From Anaerolineales bacterium UBA5195 (GTDB lineage: Bacteria > Chloroflexota > Anaerolineae > Anaerolineales > Villigracilaceae): a stretch of DNA of 64,000 nucleotides. Shown piece by piece: positions 42,159 through 49,989 of this stretch. The stretch lies in the NCBI GenBank assembly GCA_002412925.1, contig DHVZ01000057.1:9523-73522 (forward strand). Direction: 5' to 3'. Made by a program: the position numbers and the translations under genes. Numbering within the stretch: position 1 is the stretch's first letter; each line of letters begins with the position of its first letter. The notes beneath the pieces were generated by a model, which saw only the letters and a list, made by a program, of their open reading frames with translations, searched no databases and was not told the DNA's origin.

Positions 42159-42851
42159 TTAAACATCGCCTGCCCAGGGTCTGACCGCCCGCATGACCAG
42201 CCTGTCCTTTTGACGACTGACGGTCATTGCAAAGTTGCAGGCGTCGACGCGGGTGCAATAATCAAGGTCGGTTTCGGGAAACCCGGGCTTCAACGGGTCA
42301 AGATGGACAGCGGCATCTTTGGATTCATAGACGCGCTTGAGAAAGGGTGCCGGGTCGGGGGTTTCTTTTTTAAACAAAGCCTCGAGATATTCTGCGCAGG
42401 CCAGGTCTTCGTCGTTCTTCTCGTTCCCGGTGATCACAAACGTGACCTGGTCGGCATACAACCCCAAAATATAGCGGACGGTGGCCTGGGCAACAACAAA
42501 ACTGGCGGCCAGCATGGCCCCGGCATTGACACTGCGGACTGCGCCCTGTGTGCCCGCGCTGGTGCGCTGGATCAGGTGTTTCCCTTTCAAATCCTGTTCA
42601 AGGATCTGGGTGGGCGAATTGCCAAAGTCGAAGCCGTGCGGAGGCAGCCCGCCGACCTCGCCCATCACCAGGGAACCGGGGATTTTCTTTTTCAGGGTCA
42701 AGGCTTCATCCACGCTGCTGACCAGGTTGATACTTTCGGCCCCAACCTGAAAGGCATACGCGGCAGTGGTAAAAGCGCGGATGACATCAATGACAATCAC
42801 CGTGCCTGTGGCAGTCGCACAATCCTCAAGCATTGCATATTTAAATTTCAT
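42159..42851 (-). CDS. 2-phosphosulfolactate phosphatase (ComB) family protein
   Basis: 230 residues. ComB-type magnesium phosphatase with DVIRAFTTAAYAF (about 22-34) and QRTSAGTQGAV (near 94). In methanogens the enzyme serves coenzyme M synthesis; bacterial members often stand in other settings. There is no comA/comC here, so the substrate may differ. Its ATG overlaps the dehydrogenase stop (ATGA). Confidence 0.82.
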   Translation of the reverse strand: MKFKYAMLEDCATATGTVIVIDVIRAFTTAAYAFQVGAESINLVSSVDEALTLKKKIPGSLVMGEVGGLPPHGFDFGNSPTQILEQDLKGKHLIQRTSAGTQGAVRSVNAGAMLAASFVVAQATVRYILGLYADQVTFVITGNEKNDEDLACAEYLEALFKKETPDPAPFLKRVYESKDAAVHLDPLKPGFPETDLDYCTRVDACNFAMTVSRQKDRLVMRAVRPWAGDV

Positions 42852-43858
42852 GGCTGATACTCAAAAATTACCTGAATGGTTTCCTGTGGATTTTCATCCA
42901 GCAGACGATAGGCATCTCCCGCTTTGGCGAGCGGGAAACGGTGCGTGATCCACTTTTCGGGGCGGATCCGCTGCAGGGCATTCCAGGCCACCTCGAAGCG
43001 GCGGGATTTGTCCCAGCGGGCGGAGAGTTCGGGCGCGATGGTGCTGACCTGGCTGGAGATCAGTTTCAGGCGCGAACGGTGAAAGCTGCCTCCCAGATTG
43101 AGTTCGGTACGCTTTTCGCCATACCACGAGCCGATCACAACCCGCCCGCTGAAGGCCGTCAGCGCGATGGCCTCATTCAACGCGGCGGGCGCGCCGGAAA
43201 GCTCCAGGGTCAGGTCCGCGCCGGATTTCAAAAACAAAGCAGCCTGGGCGCGGAAATCAGCAGAATCAGGGTCGAGGGCGGCGCTGACACCCAGGGCCAG
43301 GGAAGCGGCGCGGCGAGAGGGGAAAGGATCGGCGCAGACCAGGCTTTCGAGCGGAAATTCCGCCAACAGGGCAGAAGTCAGCAAGCCGATGATCCCCTGC
43401 CCAAAGACCAAGACGCGCTCTCCCAGGATCGGCGCGGCATCCTGCGCCAGGTTGACGGCGGTCTCCATGTTGGGAAGAAAGGCGGCGGTTTCGGGGGAAA
43501 TATGTTCGGGAATCGGGAAGAGGGAATCGGGGGTTGTCACAAAATGAGACGTATGCGGCTGGAAGGAGAAAACGAGCCGATCGAGCCACAACTTGTCTAC
43601 CTGTTTCCCTATTTCCAGCACCCGCCCAACACAGGCATAGCCGTAGGCTGCCGGGTAATGGATTTCGCTGCTAATCCCGTCGTTGGCATCAAGCAGCGAT
43701 GGGCACTGCCCGCGATAAACCAGCATCTCTGTGCCGGGGCTGATCGCCGAAACGACGGTTTCCACCAGCACCTGACCAGGCGCAAGAACAGGCAGCAACT
43801 CCTCGCAGATCTCGATCTGATGGGGCGCAGTGAAATACAGGGTTTCGCGAACTGGCAT
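42848..43858 (-). CDS. MDR-type zinc-binding-like dehydrogenase
   Basis: 336 residues. Medium-chain dehydrogenase fold: GroES-like N-terminus with ISPGTEMLVYRGQ and Rossmann motif GQGIIGLLTSALL (near 148-160). The usual catalytic-zinc Cys before GTE is replaced, and the structural-zinc four-Cys loop is missing, so it may be zinc-independent. First gene of the run with the ComB-like and pterin-synthase-like genes. A TAAAAT box 5 nt before the ATG suggests a leaderless mRNA. Confidence 0.83.
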   Translation of the reverse strand: MPVRETLYFTAPHQIEICEELLPVLAPGQVLVETVVSAISPGTEMLVYRGQCPSLLDANDGISSEIHYPAAYGYACVGRVLEIGKQVDKLWLDRLVFSFQPHTSHFVTTPDSLFPIPEHISPETAAFLPNMETAVNLAQDAAPILGERVLVFGQGIIGLLTSALLAEFPLESLVCADPFPSRRAASLALGVSAALDPDSADFRAQAALFLKSGADLTLELSGAPAALNEAIALTAFSGRVVIGSWYGEKRTELNLGGSFHRSRLKLISSQVSTIAPELSARWDKSRRFEVAWNALQRIRPEKWITHRFPLAKAGDAYRLLDENPQETIQVIFEYQP

Positions 43859-43863
43859 GGTTT

Positions 43864-43869
43864 ATTTTA
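43864..43869 (-). promoter_or_regulatory. TAAAAT box of a possibly leaderless operon
   Basis: On the minus strand TAAAAT is followed by 5 nt and the ATG at 43858. Confidence 0.5.
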
Positions 43870-43932
43870 CCCCGCCTTACTGAATATTCCGTGATGAACC
43901 TGTCCGGGTCTCTAGGATTTTCCGTGAAGAGT

Positions 43933-43973
43933 GCCGCATTTTGGGGTCTTACCACGGAGATTCCCAAAGAGCC
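43933..43973 (-). repeat. CTCTTTGGGAATCTCCGTGG-family repeat
   Basis: The core at 43951-43973 is the reverse complement of the motif at 63926-63948 and matches 46266-46288. The adjacent CCGCATTTTGGGGTC matches the next part of the 63926 copy. Confidence 0.7.
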
Positions 43974-44010
43974 ACCTATCCTGAAATTCTGACGCTATCG
44001 CCAGAAAATC

Positions 44011-45003
44011 CTATTTCGCCTTTCTAAACCCCTGCCCTGCCAGAAGCAGACCCAATCCGCCGATCAACAGGTCGCGCGCGCGCATCAGCAGGCTGAGACT
44101 AAGCCCCAGCGCGGCGGGCAGTCCAAAGGCAGTGACCGCGAAGACCTGGCTGGCTTCGAGCGTCCCCAGCCCGGCCGGCATGGGCATCAGGAAGGATAAA
44201 CGCACCACCGTCAGCGAGGCCAGGGCTTGTTGGAAATCGAGTTCAGCCCGCAGGCAGGCGAGCATGAAAACGTATTCGTAAACCATTCCAATCCAGACCA
44301 ACAGGGAAGCCCCCAGCGCCAGGAGCAGGCTTTTCAGGTGGCGGCGGCAAAACAACCCGGCCAGGTGTTCGCTGACAATCAACAGGCGCAAGGTTTTCGC
44401 CAATCCTGAGCGCCGCGGCAAATGGAGCTGGAACAGGCGCAGTAAAGCCGAGATGGGATGCCGCCGCGCCAACAACAAAGCGATATGCAGCGCAGGCCAG
44501 AGCAGCAGCGCCAGGAGCGGGAGCAGGGCCAAATTGAACTGTGTGGCCGAGGCGGTCAGCATCCCCGATTGGACAACCGCAGCCAGGCCGAGCGCCAGGA
44601 ACAGGAAATTCGCGAGGAATTCGAGCAATTTGTCCATGATGACCGCCGAGGTGGCGCGGGCAAAGGTCAGGCCGTAGTTTTTTTGCAGGTAAAGCACCTG
44701 GAGCGGCTCGCCGCCAACCTGGGGGCCGGGGGTGAAGTAGCTCAACCCGAAGGCGGCCAACCGGTAGCCGATCAGCGGCAGGAAAGGCACGCGCCGACTC
44801 TCAGCGCGGAGAATCAGCCACCAGCGCAGGGTGATCAGGACAAAGATGAGACTGTTCAGCGCCAGCAGCCAGCCGATCTGGGCCAGGGTCAACAAGCGCA
44901 GCGAGGCCAGGATTTCACCCAGCGGGGCATTGCGCAAGGCCCAATAAAGCAGGGCGGTGAGGAGGAGCACTGTCAAGACACGCAAGAACCATTGTTTCAA
45001 CAT
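44011..45003 (-). CDS. Flippase-like membrane protein (LPG_synthase_TM)
   Basis: 330 residues with about eight membrane helices and the family features GPQVGGEPLQVLYLQKN (about 90-106) and MPMPAGLGTLEASQ (near 275). The domain is the transmembrane part of lysylphosphatidylglycerol synthases, found alone in many bacteria where it is thought to move lipids or lipid-linked glycans. There is no synthetase domain here. A second member is at 60311. ATG 45003 is preferred over an upstream GTG. Confidence 0.83.
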   Translation of the reverse strand: MLKQWFLRVLTVLLLTALLYWALRNAPLGEILASLRLLTLAQIGWLLALNSLIFVLITLRWWLILRAESRRVPFLPLIGYRLAAFGLSYFTPGPQVGGEPLQVLYLQKNYGLTFARATSAVIMDKLLEFLANFLFLALGLAAVVQSGMLTASATQFNLALLPLLALLLWPALHIALLLARRHPISALLRLFQLHLPRRSGLAKTLRLLIVSEHLAGLFCRRHLKSLLLALGASLLVWIGMVYEYVFMLACLRAELDFQQALASLTVVRLSFLMPMPAGLGTLEASQVFAVTAFGLPAALGLSLSLLMRARDLLIGGLGLLLAGQGFRKAK

Positions 45004-45056
45004 TGAATTCCACAATCTCCAGACTTTTCTTAACCTGACAGATTTTCTCGCCTGCG

Positions 45057-45199
45057 CCACAAAGGTTGTTTTTTACCACAACCCCACGCAAAAATGTGGG
45101 GCAAGCGGACGCAAAGTCACACACGTGTGCCTGCGGCTCAGTGCAGGCGAAGGAAAACCTGAAAAGCACTTCCTTCGTGCCCCTTGGTGACCTTTGTGG
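45057..45199. repeat. CCACAAAGGT inverted-repeat region
   Basis: CCACAAAGGT (45057-45066) and ACCTTTGTGG (45190-45199) are exact inverted repeats bounding about 140 bp without a reading frame. It fills most of the gap between the flippase-like and acyltransferase genes. Confidence 0.55.
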
Positions 45200-45217
45200 T
45201 TCAGGTTTTGAAGTTGC

Positions 45218-46081
45218 TCAATTCCTGTTAGTTGGGATCAAACCTTGCATACGCTCGATAATTTTGGCATGGATGGCTGCCATTTCTTTTGAGCCGACTT
45301 CGTCCAGCGTAATGGGTTTGGCAAACTGGATTTTGACCTTGAGCGGGCGCGCATCGAACAGGATGTGCGCCAACAGTTGGAAGGCCGCGCCCAGTTTCTC
45401 GCGCTCTTCGCGGTCTTTCTTGAAGCGCGTCAGCGGAAATTTGACGGCCTGGTCCCAGAGCACCCCGCTCACAAAAGTCGGGACGATTTTCGTCTCGGGC
45501 GCAAAACGGACAAAGACTCCGGCTGAATCCGTCCAGCCGTTGAGAGCTTCCAGGGCGCCTGGGTAAACCTGCGCATCGGGTTCGATCTGCCCGGCCGGGA
45601 AGGTCAGCAGCGCGCCGCCCGCCCGCAGATGGGCCGCTCCCTTTTTGACGGCGCTCATCCGCTCGGCCGGGTCGTCGCTGATGAAAAAAAGATGCCGGGT
45701 GACGTTCGGCAGGGAGAGCAGGAAGGGCCGGTTCAGCGCGATAATCCGCAGGTCGGGGCGCTTGATCGCCACAAAGAGCGCCAGGGTATCGACCATCCCA
45801 GGGTGGTTGGAGAGGAACAAAAGCGGCCCGGATTCAGGCAGCTGCTCCGCGCCGAAAACTTCCAGGCTTTGGGCGAAAGCGTCCAAAGCCTGGCGTGAAC
45901 CCTCCGGCAGGCCGTTCTGGCCGACAAACCCGTCAAAAGCCAGCATCTGGCGGGCAAATTTCTCCGCCGGGGCGTGAAAAACCCGTCGAAGCAGGGAGGC
46001 AGGCAAGGGATAGTCCTGCCAGCCAAACGAGGCGACCAAATCGTCGAGGTTGATGTCGGTCAAAGCGCGGAGAGAGTCCAT
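45218..46081 (-). CDS. PlsC-like 1-acylglycerol-3-phosphate acyltransferase
   Basis: 287 residues. The acyltransferase HX4D motif is HPGMVD (in SNHPGMVDTL), with a later LTFPAGQIEPD stretch in the position of the FPEG block. It would transfer an acyl chain to a lysophospholipid at the membrane face; the exact acceptor is open. The promoter is leaderless, which fixes the start at 46081. Confidence 0.82.
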   Translation of the reverse strand: MDSLRALTDINLDDLVASFGWQDYPLPASLLRRVFHAPAEKFARQMLAFDGFVGQNGLPEGSRQALDAFAQSLEVFGAEQLPESGPLLFLSNHPGMVDTLALFVAIKRPDLRIIALNRPFLLSLPNVTRHLFFISDDPAERMSAVKKGAAHLRAGGALLTFPAGQIEPDAQVYPGALEALNGWTDSAGVFVRFAPETKIVPTFVSGVLWDQAVKFPLTRFKKDREEREKLGAAFQLLAHILFDARPLKVKIQFAKPITLDEVGSKEMAAIHAKIIERMQGLIPTNRN

Positions 46082-46087
46082 CCGCCC

Positions 46088-46093
46088 ATTATA
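46088..46093 (-). promoter_or_regulatory. TATAAT box of a leaderless gene
   Basis: On the minus strand TATAAT is followed by 6 nt (GGGCGG) and the ATG at 46081. Confidence 0.65.
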
Positions 46094-46265
46094 TAATACC
46101 CACGCTTGAGAATTACGCATTCCATCTATTGGGCTCATTGGGAATTAGCGTGAAGCCTGTACGCGGAACACACGGAATTCACGAAACCGCACGGAAAGTG
46201 CTTTGAAAAAGCCGATTTTTCCGTGTATCCCGTGTTTTCTGCGTTTTCCGTGTACCAAAGGTTTT

Positions 46266-46288
46266 ACCACGGAGATTCCCAAAGAGCC
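46266..46288 (-). repeat. CTCTTTGGGAATCTCCGTGG-family core
   Basis: A 23-bp core identical to 43951-43973, in the intergenic region upstream of the DNA methyltransferase. The rest of 46094-46265 is AT- and CACGGAAA-rich and may be remnants of the same and other repeats. Confidence 0.7.
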
Positions 46289-46323
46289 TCTTTTGAAGCA
46301 GCGTAATTCTCAACCGCGCTGGG

Positions 46324-46329
46324 TATAAT
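46324..46329 (+). promoter_or_regulatory. TATAAT box of a leaderless gene
   Basis: TATAAT is followed by 5 nt (ACAGC) and the ATG at 46335. Confidence 0.6.
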
Positions 46330-46334
46330 ACAGC

Positions 46335-47174
46335 ATGGACAGCAACCGGGTTTACTTCAAAGACGCGCGCCAGATGAGCGAGGTGGACGATAACAGCGTG
46401 GCGCTGGTCGTCACCAGCCCGCCGTATTGGAATGTGAAGGATTATTCGCTCGACGGCCACCAGCGCGAGCAGACTTCTGCGCCGCATTTAGACCAACTGG
46501 GGGATATTGGCGCGTTCGGGACCTATATCGATCAACTATTGACGGTCTGGCGCGAGTGCGAACGCGTCCTGCGCCCGAACGGCAAGCTGGCGGTCAACAC
46601 GCCGCTGATGCCGATCCCCAAAAAGGACTTGAACACGCATTACACCCGCGATATTTTTGACATCAACGCCGCCATCCAGCAGTCGATTGTTCATAAAACC
46701 GGGCTGTTCCTGTACGATGTCTGGATCTGGAACCGCGCCAACCCGACCAAGAAGCTGATGTTCGGGAGCTACCCCTACCCGCCGAATTTCTACGCCCAGA
46801 ACACGGTCGAATTCATCAGCGTTTTCGTCAAGGACGGCCCGCCGCCGAAATTGCCACCGGAAACCAAGCAGGCCTCGGCGCTGACGGAGGCCGAGTGGGT
46901 CGAATACACCCGGCAGGTCTGGGAGATCCCCATCCCCAACCGGGGCGACCCGGCCTACGGCAAACACCCGGCGATCATGCCCGAGGAAATCGCCCGGCGC
47001 TTCATCCGCCTGTTCACCTTCAGCGGCGACCTGGTGCTCGATCCGTTCCTCGGCAGCGGCACAACCGCCAAAGCCGCCGAGAGCCTGGGGCGCAGGTGGG
47101 TGGGGTATGAAGTGAATGAGAAGTATGCAGAGTTGATCGAGGAGAAGGTTCCACCAAGACCTCGGAGTACTTAG
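46335..47174 (+). CDS. Orphan beta-class DNA methyltransferase
   Basis: 279 residues. Motif IV TSPPYW (27-32) comes first and motif I DPFLGSGTT lies near 238, the circular order of beta-class N6-adenine/N4-cytosine DNA methyltransferases. The SPPY form favours N4-cytosine, but adenine cannot be excluded. No restriction enzyme is adjacent, so it may be regulatory, or paired with the nuclease-like protein at 49990. The final residues and the stop codon are encoded within a REP-like hairpin (47157-47189). Confidence 0.88.
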   Translation: MDSNRVYFKDARQMSEVDDNSVALVVTSPPYWNVKDYSLDGHQREQTSAPHLDQLGDIGAFGTYIDQLLTVWRECERVLRPNGKLAVNTPLMPIPKKDLNTHYTRDIFDINAAIQQSIVHKTGLFLYDVWIWNRANPTKKLMFGSYPYPPNFYAQNTVEFISVFVKDGPPPKLPPETKQASALTEAEWVEYTRQVWEIPIPNRGDPAYGKHPAIMPEEIARRFIRLFTFSGDLVLDPFLGSGTTAKAAESLGRRWVGYEVNEKYAELIEEKVPPRPRST

Positions 47175-47189
47175 AGAACTCCGAGGTCT
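47157..47189. repeat. REP-like hairpin 1
   Basis: A 12-bp perfect stem AGACCTCGGAGT/ACTCCGAGGTCT with a 9-nt loop. It overlaps the stop codon of the DNA methyltransferase. Confidence 0.8.
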
Positions 47190-47218
47190 CTGAAGACAAG
47201 CCCTAGGAGACCAACCCG

Positions 47219-47893
47219 ATGAGTAAAAAGACCAAAAAAGGCAAGAAACAGAAACCGCGTCCACAGGGGAAACCCAACCGGCAAATCCCGATTTCACAGA
47301 TTCGCGCGCTGAGGCTGCTTGGGCCGCGTCATTACCTGGAGCATGCGCGCGAGTATCCCATTTACGGCTGCTGGATCATGGCCGGGTGGCACGAGCGCGG
47401 GATCACTCCCGTGGTGGTGGCGCGCGAGCAGGAACCGGGAAAAGTGATGTTCGGGGTTTACATGATCGATCTTTACTGCCTGGGAATCAAGGATGTCTAC
47501 ACCCGGACAGATTACTCCTTGAGCAAATTCGAACGCGAACTCCCGGAAATGTGTGCCCTTGACCCTGAAAAATGTTCCGTGGAACTGGCGCACGAAGTGA
47601 TTTATGGCGGCATGGAATACGCGCAGCGCTATGGTTTCCAGCCGCACCCCGATTTTAAAGCCTTGCTGGCAGACCTGATGCTCGATCCGCCAGAGGCTCA
47701 CCCGCGCGTGGACAACGTGGCTTTTGGCAAAGACGGCAAGCCCTTCTATGTCTCCGGGCCATATGATGACGAACGCAAATCCAGTATTATCGTCGAGACC
47801 CTGATGCGCACTGCCGGGGAGGGGAATTTCGATTACATTATGGCGTTGGGTGATCTGCCAGAGATCTTTGACGATGAGGATCTTACCGACTGA
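47219..47893 (+). CDS. Conserved-looking protein of unknown function
   Basis: 224 residues. A very basic Lys-rich N-terminus (1-25) precedes a folded region with YPIYGCWIMAGWHERGI, VFGVYMIDLYCLGIKD-like VMFGVYMIDLYCLG and a mostly acidic C-terminus. No signal peptide or membrane helix. I do not recognise a named domain. A good ribosome-binding site (TAGGAGA) and the position between the DNA methyltransferase and the RAYT gene are all the context. Confidence 0.6.
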   Translation: MSKKTKKGKKQKPRPQGKPNRQIPISQIRALRLLGPRHYLEHAREYPIYGCWIMAGWHERGITPVVVAREQEPGKVMFGVYMIDLYCLGIKDVYTRTDYSLSKFERELPEMCALDPEKCSVELAHEVIYGGMEYAQRYGFQPHPDFKALLADLMLDPPEAHPRVDNVAFGKDGKPFYVSGPYDDERKSSIIVETLMRTAGEGNFDYIMALGDLPEIFDDEDLTD

Positions 47894-47911
47894 CCAGCCT
47901 GACCTAGACCG

Positions 47912-47944
47912 AGACTTCGGAGTTCTTGGAGAATTTAGAAGTCT
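47912..47944. repeat. REP-like hairpin 2
   Basis: AGACTTC/GAAGTCT with an imperfectly paired centre, 15 nt before the RAYT start codon. Confidence 0.65.
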
Positions 47945-47958
47945 GAAGCGAGAACATC

Positions 47959-48606
47959 ATGCCCCGCAGAATCATCCCCTTTCTACCCAACCAGTATTAC
48001 CACTTCTACAATCGCGGCAATAACCGCCAGGCGGTCTTCTATGAGCGCGAGAACTACCTGTACTTCCTGAAAGGAATCAAGAAATACCTGCTGCCCTGGG
48101 TGGAGATTCTCGTCTATAGTTTGATGCCCACGCATTATCATATTTTGGGGAGGGTGAGGCCGGGTAAGACCTCGGAGTTCCCCAAGCAGATTTCCGAAGT
48201 TTTAAAAACTTCGGAAGTCTCAGCCTCCAAGGCGGTTTCGCTTGCCATGCAAAAATTCGGGATTTCCTACACCAAAGCCATCAACAAGCGCTTTAGCCGT
48301 GTCGGCGCGTTGTTCCAAGGGCAGTTCCAGGGCAAGCCCATCCAGCACTACAATCATCTACTCAATCTGTGCGTTTACATCCATGCCAATCCGGTCAAAG
48401 ACGGACTGGTCGCTTCGCCCAAAGATTGGGAATTTTCAAACTATCTGGAATGGATGAATTTACGGGCAGGCACACTGGTCAACCGCAAGTTTATCGAAGA
48501 TCATTTCGGAACGCCCAAAGAGTACCAGGAATTGGTCATGGATTACATCAAAACCAGAAACTTGTCCGATGAGACGAGAAAATATTTGCAGGATTTAGAG
48601 GACTGA
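47959..48606 (+). CDS. RAYT (REP-associated tyrosine transposase, Y1 family)
   Basis: 215 residues. Single-strand-acting IS200/Y1-type nuclease: the HUH motif is MPTHYHIL (about 55-62) and the catalytic Tyr is probably in ISYTKAINKR (near 108). C-terminal helical region as in TnpA_REP proteins. Between them, GKTSEFPKQISEVLKTSEVS (about 70-89) is encoded by REP-type sequence, so the gene contains its own repeat in frame. RAYTs are thought to disperse REP hairpins; four lie within 1.5 kb here. Confidence 0.88.
   Translation: MPRRIIPFLPNQYYHFYNRGNNRQAVFYERENYLYFLKGIKKYLLPWVEILVYSLMPTHYHILGRVRPGKTSEFPKQISEVLKTSEVSASKAVSLAMQKFGISYTKAINKRFSRVGALFQGQFQGKPIQHYNHLLNLCVYIHANPVKDGLVASPKDWEFSNYLEWMNLRAGTLVNRKFIEDHFGTPKEYQELVMDYIKTRNLSDETRKYLQDLED
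48167..48220. repeat. REP-like sequence inside the RAYT gene
   Basis: A half-site AGACCTCGGAGTT (48167-48179) is followed by a full hairpin 48188-48220 (14-bp stem with one G.T-type mismatch). All of it is translated. Confidence 0.75.
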
Positions 48607-48617
48607 AAAGACTCGAA

Positions 48618-48650
48618 AGACATCGGAAGTCTTAAAGGCTTCCGATGTCT
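48618..48650. repeat. REP-like hairpin 4
   Basis: A 12-bp perfect stem AGACATCGGAAG/CTTCCGATGTCT, 12 nt after the RAYT stop codon. Confidence 0.8.
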
Positions 48651-48676
48651 GAAAACACCTACCCAAGGAGTCAACC

Positions 48677-49177
48677 ATGAAACCCGTCCTGTTAGTCATC
48701 GATGTCCAAAAAGCCTTTTTCAAGTATGACCCGGTCACGACCCACTCCCTCGAGCGGGCCATCGAGTACATCAACGCCGCCATCGACCTGTTCCGTGAAA
48801 AGGGACTGCCGGTGATTTGCGTTCAGCATATCGACCAGGACGACAACCTCGTCCCCGGCCAGGAAGGTTTTGACCTGCCCGAGCAGTTGCAGATCCTCGA
48901 AACCGACCTGCACATCCACAAAACCTACGGGAATTCCTTCAACAAAACCCCACTGGCGGGCGAGCTGCAGAAACTCGGTGTGGATACGGTCATCATCACC
49001 GGTTTCTGCGCGGAATACTGCGTCCTCTCCACCTGCCGCGGCGCCAATGACCTCGACCTGAAACCAATCATCCTGCGCGGTTCGTTGGCCAGCGGGGTTC
49101 TCGAAAACATCAAATTTGTCGAAAGCGTCAATGAGCTGATTTCTTACGGGGCCTTGAGAAAGGTTCTGAAAGGCTAA
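48677..49177 (+). CDS. Isochorismatase-like cysteine hydrolase
   Basis: 166 residues. Catalytic Asp in VIDVQKAFF (Asp9), Lys about 79 region (HIHKTYGNSF) and nucleophile Cys in GFCAEYCVLSTC; family members hydrolyse amides or ureido compounds, for example nicotinamidase or N-carbamoyl hydrolases. The substrate is not determinable. Strong ribosome-binding site AAGGAG. It is followed at 2-nt distance by a GNAT gene. Confidence 0.88.
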   Translation: MKPVLLVIDVQKAFFKYDPVTTHSLERAIEYINAAIDLFREKGLPVICVQHIDQDDNLVPGQEGFDLPEQLQILETDLHIHKTYGNSFNKTPLAGELQKLGVDTVIITGFCAEYCVLSTCRGANDLDLKPIILRGSLASGVLENIKFVESVNELISYGALRKVLKG

Positions 49178-49179
49178 GC

Positions 49180-49986
49180 ATGCAAGTCCACTCCTTAGGC
49201 TACCGCACCGACCTGATTTTTCCCGCTTTCGATGGCCAGATCCTCGACCGGGGCGATTATCTCGTCATCCTGACGCTGACGAACCCTACCTTTTACTGGG
49301 GCAACTTCCTGCTTTTCCAAAACCCGCCGGGCGAGGGCGACCTCGAGAAATGGAAAACGCTCTTCGCCCGCGAAATCGGAAGCAAAATCCGGGCCGGGCA
49401 CTTCGCCTTTGGCTGGGATACGGTCGACGGCGAAACCGGCGCGGTCCAGCCTTTCCTGGAGGCAGGCTTCAACCTGAGTCAAAACGTTGTCCTGGCCGCG
49501 CAGCAGGTGAACATCCCGCCCAAATACAACCGGGAGGCCGAAGTCCGCCCGCTGGCCAGCGACGAGGATTGGGAGCAGGCCACGCAGAACCAGATTGCCT
49601 GCCGCGACCCCGAACATACCCTGGAGGGTTATCGAGTCTTTAAAACCGACCAGATGCGGCGCTATCGCCAAATGAGTCAGGCCGGGCTGGGGCACTGGTT
49701 CGGGGCCTTCCTCGGCAGCCGGTTGGTGGCCGAGTTGGGCGTTTTTACTTCCGGGAAGCTGGGCCGTTTCCAACAGGTTGGCACGCATCCCGACTATCGC
49801 CGCCAGGGGATCTGCGGCGCGCTGGTTTACCAGGCCAGCCGCTACGCCCTCGAGAAAATGAACGCCGAAACGCTGGTGATGGTCGCGGATGAAAACTATC
49901 ACGCCGCCAAAATCTACGAGTCAATCGGTTTCCAACCCCGCGAGCGCCAGGTTGGCCTGGATTGGTGGCCCAAAAGCCAGGATTGA
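49180..49986 (+). CDS. GNAT family N-acetyltransferase
   Basis: 268 residues. The C-terminal GNAT core has the acetyl-CoA motif A VGTHPDYRRQGICGALVY (near 205-222), given as the short RRQGICGAL. An N-terminal half of about 120 residues has no clear domain. The acceptor is unknown. It starts 2 nt after the cysteine hydrolase stop; likely one operon. Confidence 0.8.
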   Translation: MQVHSLGYRTDLIFPAFDGQILDRGDYLVILTLTNPTFYWGNFLLFQNPPGEGDLEKWKTLFAREIGSKIRAGHFAFGWDTVDGETGAVQPFLEAGFNLSQNVVLAAQQVNIPPKYNREAEVRPLASDEDWEQATQNQIACRDPEHTLEGYRVFKTDQMRRYRQMSQAGLGHWFGAFLGSRLVAELGVFTSGKLGRFQQVGTHPDYRRQGICGALVYQASRYALEKMNAETLVMVADENYHAAKIYESIGFQPRERQVGLDWWPKSQD

Positions 49987-49989
49987 CCC

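Noticed and set aside
41883..42857. 324-codon plus-strand frame across the PTPS-like and ComB-like genes
   Set aside because: It crosses two well-supported minus-strand genes and their spacer and encodes no recognisable domain.
47157..48650. CRISPR array
   Set aside because: The repeats are hairpins of unequal spacing with genes between them; there are no regular spacers and no cas genes.
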